A DNA stretch of 64,000 nucleotides from Ornithinibacter aureus (GTDB taxonomy: Bacteria > Actinomycetota > Actinomycetes > Actinomycetales > Dermatophilaceae). Below, one piece after another: positions 61,823 to 64,000 of this stretch. Below the pieces are notes generated by a model. That model was given only the letters and a program-made list of their open reading frames with translations, was not told where the DNA came from and did no database searches. The translations under genes and the position numbers were made by a program. The stretch lies in NCBI RefSeq assembly GCF_009858245.1, contig NZ_VMSB01000001.1, forward strand, positions 3,477,623 to 3,541,622. The letters run 5' to 3'. Each line of letters starts with the position of its first letter. The first letter of the stretch is position 1.

Positions 61823-62751
61823 GCGGCTTGGCGCGTTCGGGGGCGATCCTCGGCTTCCTCATGGGCTGCGGCCTCCTGCTCATCTGGGTGGGGCTTCCCC
61901 GGCACCGTCGGCCCGGGCTCGCCGGCCGGGTGGTCCCGTACCTGCGCGACACCCCCAGACCGTCGCGACTGCTCGACACCGAGCGAGAGCCCAAGGGGGC
62001 CCTGGCTGCGGTCGCCGCCCCGATGGTCAAGGACCTCGGCGCCCTCGTCGAGCGGATCATGGGCGGTGCCGAATCGGTGCGGCGGCGGCAGCAGCGTGCC
62101 GGCATGGCAGCCGATGTCGACCGCTTCCGAGCCGAACAGGTGCTGTGGGGTGCTCTCGGGGCCGCGGTCGGCGGGCTCCTGGGTGCCACGGCCTTCATCG
62201 TCAGGGATGCCGGTGCCGTGACCGTGGTGATGATGACGCTCATCGGTGTCGGGGTCGGCATCACCGGAGCCGACTACAACCTCTCCCGTCGGGCGCAGCG
62301 CCGCGAGGCCCGCATGCTCATGGAGTTCCCGACCGTTGCCGAGCTCCTCGCCCTGGCCGTTGCCGCCGGTGAGGGGGCGGTCGGGGCGCTCGACCGGGTC
62401 TGCCGTCTGTCCAGCGGTGAGCTGGCCGGCGAACTGCGGCGATGCCTGGCCGATGCCCGCGCCGGTGCGAACCTGCCCACCGCGCTGCAAGGGCTCGCCG
62501 ACCGCACCGGGCTGCCCAGCCTGCGCCGGTTCGTCGATGGCGTGGTCATCGCCGTCCAGCGCGGCACCCCGTTGGCAGAGGTGCTGCGAGCACAGGCGCA
62601 GGACGTCCGTGAGGAAGGCCGGCGGGGCCTGATGGAGGCGGGCGGGCGCAAGGAGATCGCCATGATGGTCCCGGTCGTGTTCCTCATCCTCCCGGTCACC
62701 GTGCTCTTCGCCGTGTTCCCCGGTTTCAGCTACTTCCAGTTCTCGCTCTGA
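61819..62751 (+). CDS. tadC: TadC, integral membrane pilus assembly protein
   Basis: This is a 310-residue membrane protein with the T2SSF core: FPTVAELLALAVAAGEGAVG, LPTALQGLADRTGLPSLRRFV and GTPLAEVLRAQAQDVREEGR. Membrane segments lie at about 5-22, 108-150 and the C-terminal end (VVFLILPVTVLFAVFPGFSYF). It pairs with TadB in the inner membrane platform. The GTG overlaps the tadB stop. It lies 23 bases before the pilin-like gene with its own ribosome binding site, where expression may be raised for the more abundant subunit. Confidence 0.9.
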   Translation: MSGLARSGAILGFLMGCGLLLIWVGLPRHRRPGLAGRVVPYLRDTPRPSRLLDTEREPKGALAAVAAPMVKDLGALVERIMGGAESVRRRQQRAGMAADVDRFRAEQVLWGALGAAVGGLLGATAFIVRDAGAVTVVMMTLIGVGVGITGADYNLSRRAQRREARMLMEFPTVAELLALAVAAGEGAVGALDRVCRLSSGELAGELRRCLADARAGANLPTALQGLADRTGLPSLRRFVDGVVIAVQRGTPLAEVLRAQAQDVREEGRRGLMEAGGRKEIAMMVPVVFLILPVTVLFAVFPGFSYFQFSL

Positions 62752-62774
62752 CCCCCATGGAAAGGACCGACCCC

Positions 62775-62984
62775 ATGTCGATCACCCGCAGCCTGTCCGC
62801 CCGAATCATCGTCGCCACCCAGGTGCTCGCCACGCGTGCAGCCCGCAGATCAGAGCGGGGTGACGTGCCGGGCTGGGTGCTCATCACCTTGATGACCGCC
62901 GGCCTGGTCACGGCCCTGTGGGTCGTCGCCAAGGGTCAGCTGGTCTCGATGTTCCAGAACGCCCTGTCCTCGGTGACGGGCTGA
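62775..62984 (+). CDS. DUF4244-type Flp pilin-like protein
   Basis: This is a 69-residue single-helix protein. A basic N-terminal leader (about 32 residues, ending ARRSERGDVPG) precedes a membrane helix (WVLITLMTAGLVTALWVVAK) and a short hydrophilic tail. Its form and place between tadC and tadE match the DUF4244 family (M. tuberculosis Rv3656c), thought to be pilus subunits. The ATG at 62775 follows GGAAAGGA at good spacing; an ATG 18 bases upstream has no site. The conserved Glu of classical Flp pilins is not obvious. Confidence 0.85.
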   Translation: MSITRSLSARIIVATQVLATRAARRSERGDVPGWVLITLMTAGLVTALWVVAKGQLVSMFQNALSSVTG

Positions 62985-62993
62985 CCTGTCGCG

Positions 62994-63374
62994 ATGCGTC
63001 GGCACGACGAGCGGGGCGCGGCCGTGGCGGACTTCGTCATGGTGTCCGTGCTCGTCGTCATGCTCTTCCTCGCGGTGTTCCAGCTCGGACTGACCTTGCA
63101 CACCCGCAACACCCTGATCTCCTGTGCCTCCGAGGGGGCTCGCCTGGGGGCTCGGCTGGACGCCGTTCCCGGACAGGGCGTCGCGCGCACCCAGTCCCTG
63201 ATCAGCCAGTCCCTGTCGCCGGAGTACGCACGCAAGGTGAGCGCTCGGGAGAGCGTCGTCAACGGGGTCCGGGTGGTCGAGGTGCGAGTGATCGCGCCCA
63301 TCCCGGTGCTCGGCCTGCTCGGTCCGAGCGATCGTCTCGACGTCGTCGGTCGCGCGTTCCTGGAGGCACAGTGA
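62994..63374 (+). CDS. TadE-like minor pilin
   Basis: This 126-residue protein has a short N-terminal leader with an ERGAAVADFVMVSVLVVML segment. That is the TadE-like type IV prepilin pattern (processed near Gly8, hydrophobic helix to about residue 33). An extracytoplasmic part of about 90 residues follows. It probably initiates or joins the pilus as a minor subunit. Start ATG lies 9 bases after the pilin-like stop; a ribosome binding site is weak. Its stop overlaps the next gene's start (GTGA). Confidence 0.87.
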   Translation: MRRHDERGAAVADFVMVSVLVVMLFLAVFQLGLTLHTRNTLISCASEGARLGARLDAVPGQGVARTQSLISQSLSPEYARKVSARESVVNGVRVVEVRVIAPIPVLGLLGPSDRLDVVGRAFLEAQ

Positions 63375-63832
63375 ACGACGTCGGCCCTCGTCTTCGCACG
63401 GGAGGGGTGCGTGACGAGAAGGGCGCGGCCGTCGTGGAGTTCATCGCGCTCGCCGTGCTGATGCTGATCCCGCTCATCTACCTCGTCATGATGATGGCCA
63501 GGCTCCAGGCGGGCTCGTTCGCCGTCAGCCAGGCCGCACGAGAAGCAGGCCGAGCCTTCGTCACGGCCGAGAGCGGTGACGACGCGGCGGGCCGAGCCCA
63601 GTCCGCGGCCAGGATCGCCTTTCTCGACCACTCCTTCGGCACGAAGGGCTCGTTGTCGATCTCGTGTGACGGCAGCCCGTGTCTGCGGCCGGACGGGCGG
63701 GTGGAGACCACGGCCACCGTGCGGGTGCCGCTGCCGCTGATCCCCGCCTTCGCGCGCGAGGTCATCCCGACGTCGGTCCCGGTATCGGCCACCCACCTGT
63801 CGACCGTGGACCGTTTCCGGGGCCTGCCGTGA
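63371..63832 (+). CDS. TadE-family minor pilin (second)
   Basis: This is a 153-residue protein with a leader (about 18 residues) ending EKGAAVVEFIALAVLMLIPL. That is the TadE pattern with the conserved Glu in VVEF. An outer domain contains one Cys pair (SCDGSPC) that may form a disulfide. The GTG overlaps the previous stop. The end overlaps the following gene (GTGA), so the three minor-pilin-type genes are translated in a chain. A longer upstream reading is a shadow of the TadE gene. Confidence 0.87.
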   Translation: MNDVGPRLRTGGVRDEKGAAVVEFIALAVLMLIPLIYLVMMMARLQAGSFAVSQAAREAGRAFVTAESGDDAAGRAQSAARIAFLDHSFGTKGSLSISCDGSPCLRPDGRVETTATVRVPLPLIPAFAREVIPTSVPVSATHLSTVDRFRGLP

Positions 63833-64000
63833 CCGGGCGGGATCGGCCACGCGACGAAGAAGGCTCGATCAGCATCTTCATCGTGGGCCTGACGGTCATC
63901 GCGATGATCCTCATCGTGGGCTCGATCGCCGTCACCTCGGCTCACCTGTCCCGGATGCGGTTGCTCGACGTCGCTGACGGGGCAGCCCTGGCAGCAGCCA
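63829..64000 (+). CDS. TadG/Rv3654c-like membrane protein, N-terminal part (cut by the window end)
   Basis: The first 57 residues are visible. A charged start is followed by a membrane helix (SISIFIVGLTVIAMILIVG) and the beginning of an outer domain (LLDVADGAALAAA), the pattern of Rv3654c/TadG-like proteins at the end of actinobacterial Tad operons. The GTG overlaps the previous gene's stop. The reading frame is open at the right edge, so the full length is unknown. Confidence 0.75.
   Translation, partial: MTGRDRPRDEEGSISIFIVGLTVIAMILIVGSIAVTSAHLSRMRLLDVADGAALAAA

Overview
The window is very GC-rich (about 70% by eye), uses GTG starts freely and is tightly packed. It reads as a chromosomal segment of a Gram-positive actinobacterium. 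The conserved blocks (manB/DUF3499/Trm112/SIS, ahcY, mtrA-mtrB-lpqB, comF-hpf, secA, an Rv3235-type protein, pdtaS-whiB1) follow the same neighbourhood as the M. tuberculosis Rv3220-Rv3260 region but lack mycobacterial features. I infer a Micrococcales member, plausibly Intrasporangiaceae/Dermatophilaceae. No RNA gene and no CRISPR array was seen.

Layout. 1-6.9 kb: cell-envelope and mannose metabolism genes (C-terminal part of a large membrane glycosyltransferase, DUF5719, degenerate metallopeptidase, DUF3499, phosphomannomutase, Trm112-like protein, SIS/sugar isomerase-like protein). 6.9-10.2 kb: an accessory island bounded by copies of a 36-bp sequence from the end of the SIS gene. It holds an ISL3-family element with a perfect 8-bp target duplication and two exported proteins, one with tandem Ltp-type domains known from phage superinfection exclusion. 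10.2-13.5 kb: a minus-strand run of mostly unknown proteins. 13.7-15.5 kb: ahcY with a structured leader, then a 45-codon Flp pilin gene. 15.6-25.6 kb: a NarL-type two-component pair, mtrA-mtrB-lpqB, comF, hpf, a LuxR-type regulator and a YcaQ-type DNA glycosylase.

25.7-36.7 kb: tandem GNAT protein, secA, Rv3235-like and LysM proteins, an excisionase-like DNA-binding protein, a CpaB-like SAF protein with a CpaE-like ATPase, and a wax ester synthase/DGAT. 36.8-52.8 kb: amino-acid catabolism (pruA, M20 peptidase, aminotransferase, PLP decarboxylase, leucyl aminopeptidase, giant NAD-glutamate dehydrogenase) and the regulators pdtaS and whiB1. 53.5-57.7 kb: a large EssC/EccC-like ATPase with an FHA domain. 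57.9-58.7 kb: a frameshifted remnant of a contractile phage-type tail sheath gene. 58.7-59.6 kb: an ERCC4-type nuclease. 59.7-64 kb: a Tad pilus operon, cut by the window edge.

The Tad pilus functions are split over three places: pilin at 15.4 kb, CpaB/CpaE-like pair at 32.7 kb, main operon at 59.7 kb. Two WXG-like small proteins at 39.1-39.9 kb are candidate clients of the orphan EssC-like ATPase.

The most unusual signals are not single genes. GGATGCCG/CGGCATCC occurs more than sixty times on both strands, inside and outside genes. A 37-bp palindromic repeat occurs three times. Long, nearly perfect hairpins with shared arm words lie between genes. TCCACAGG (DnaA-box-like) occurs five times, all outside confident genes. 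Many genes have a TANNNT box 6-8 bases before the start codon, which points to leaderless transcripts.
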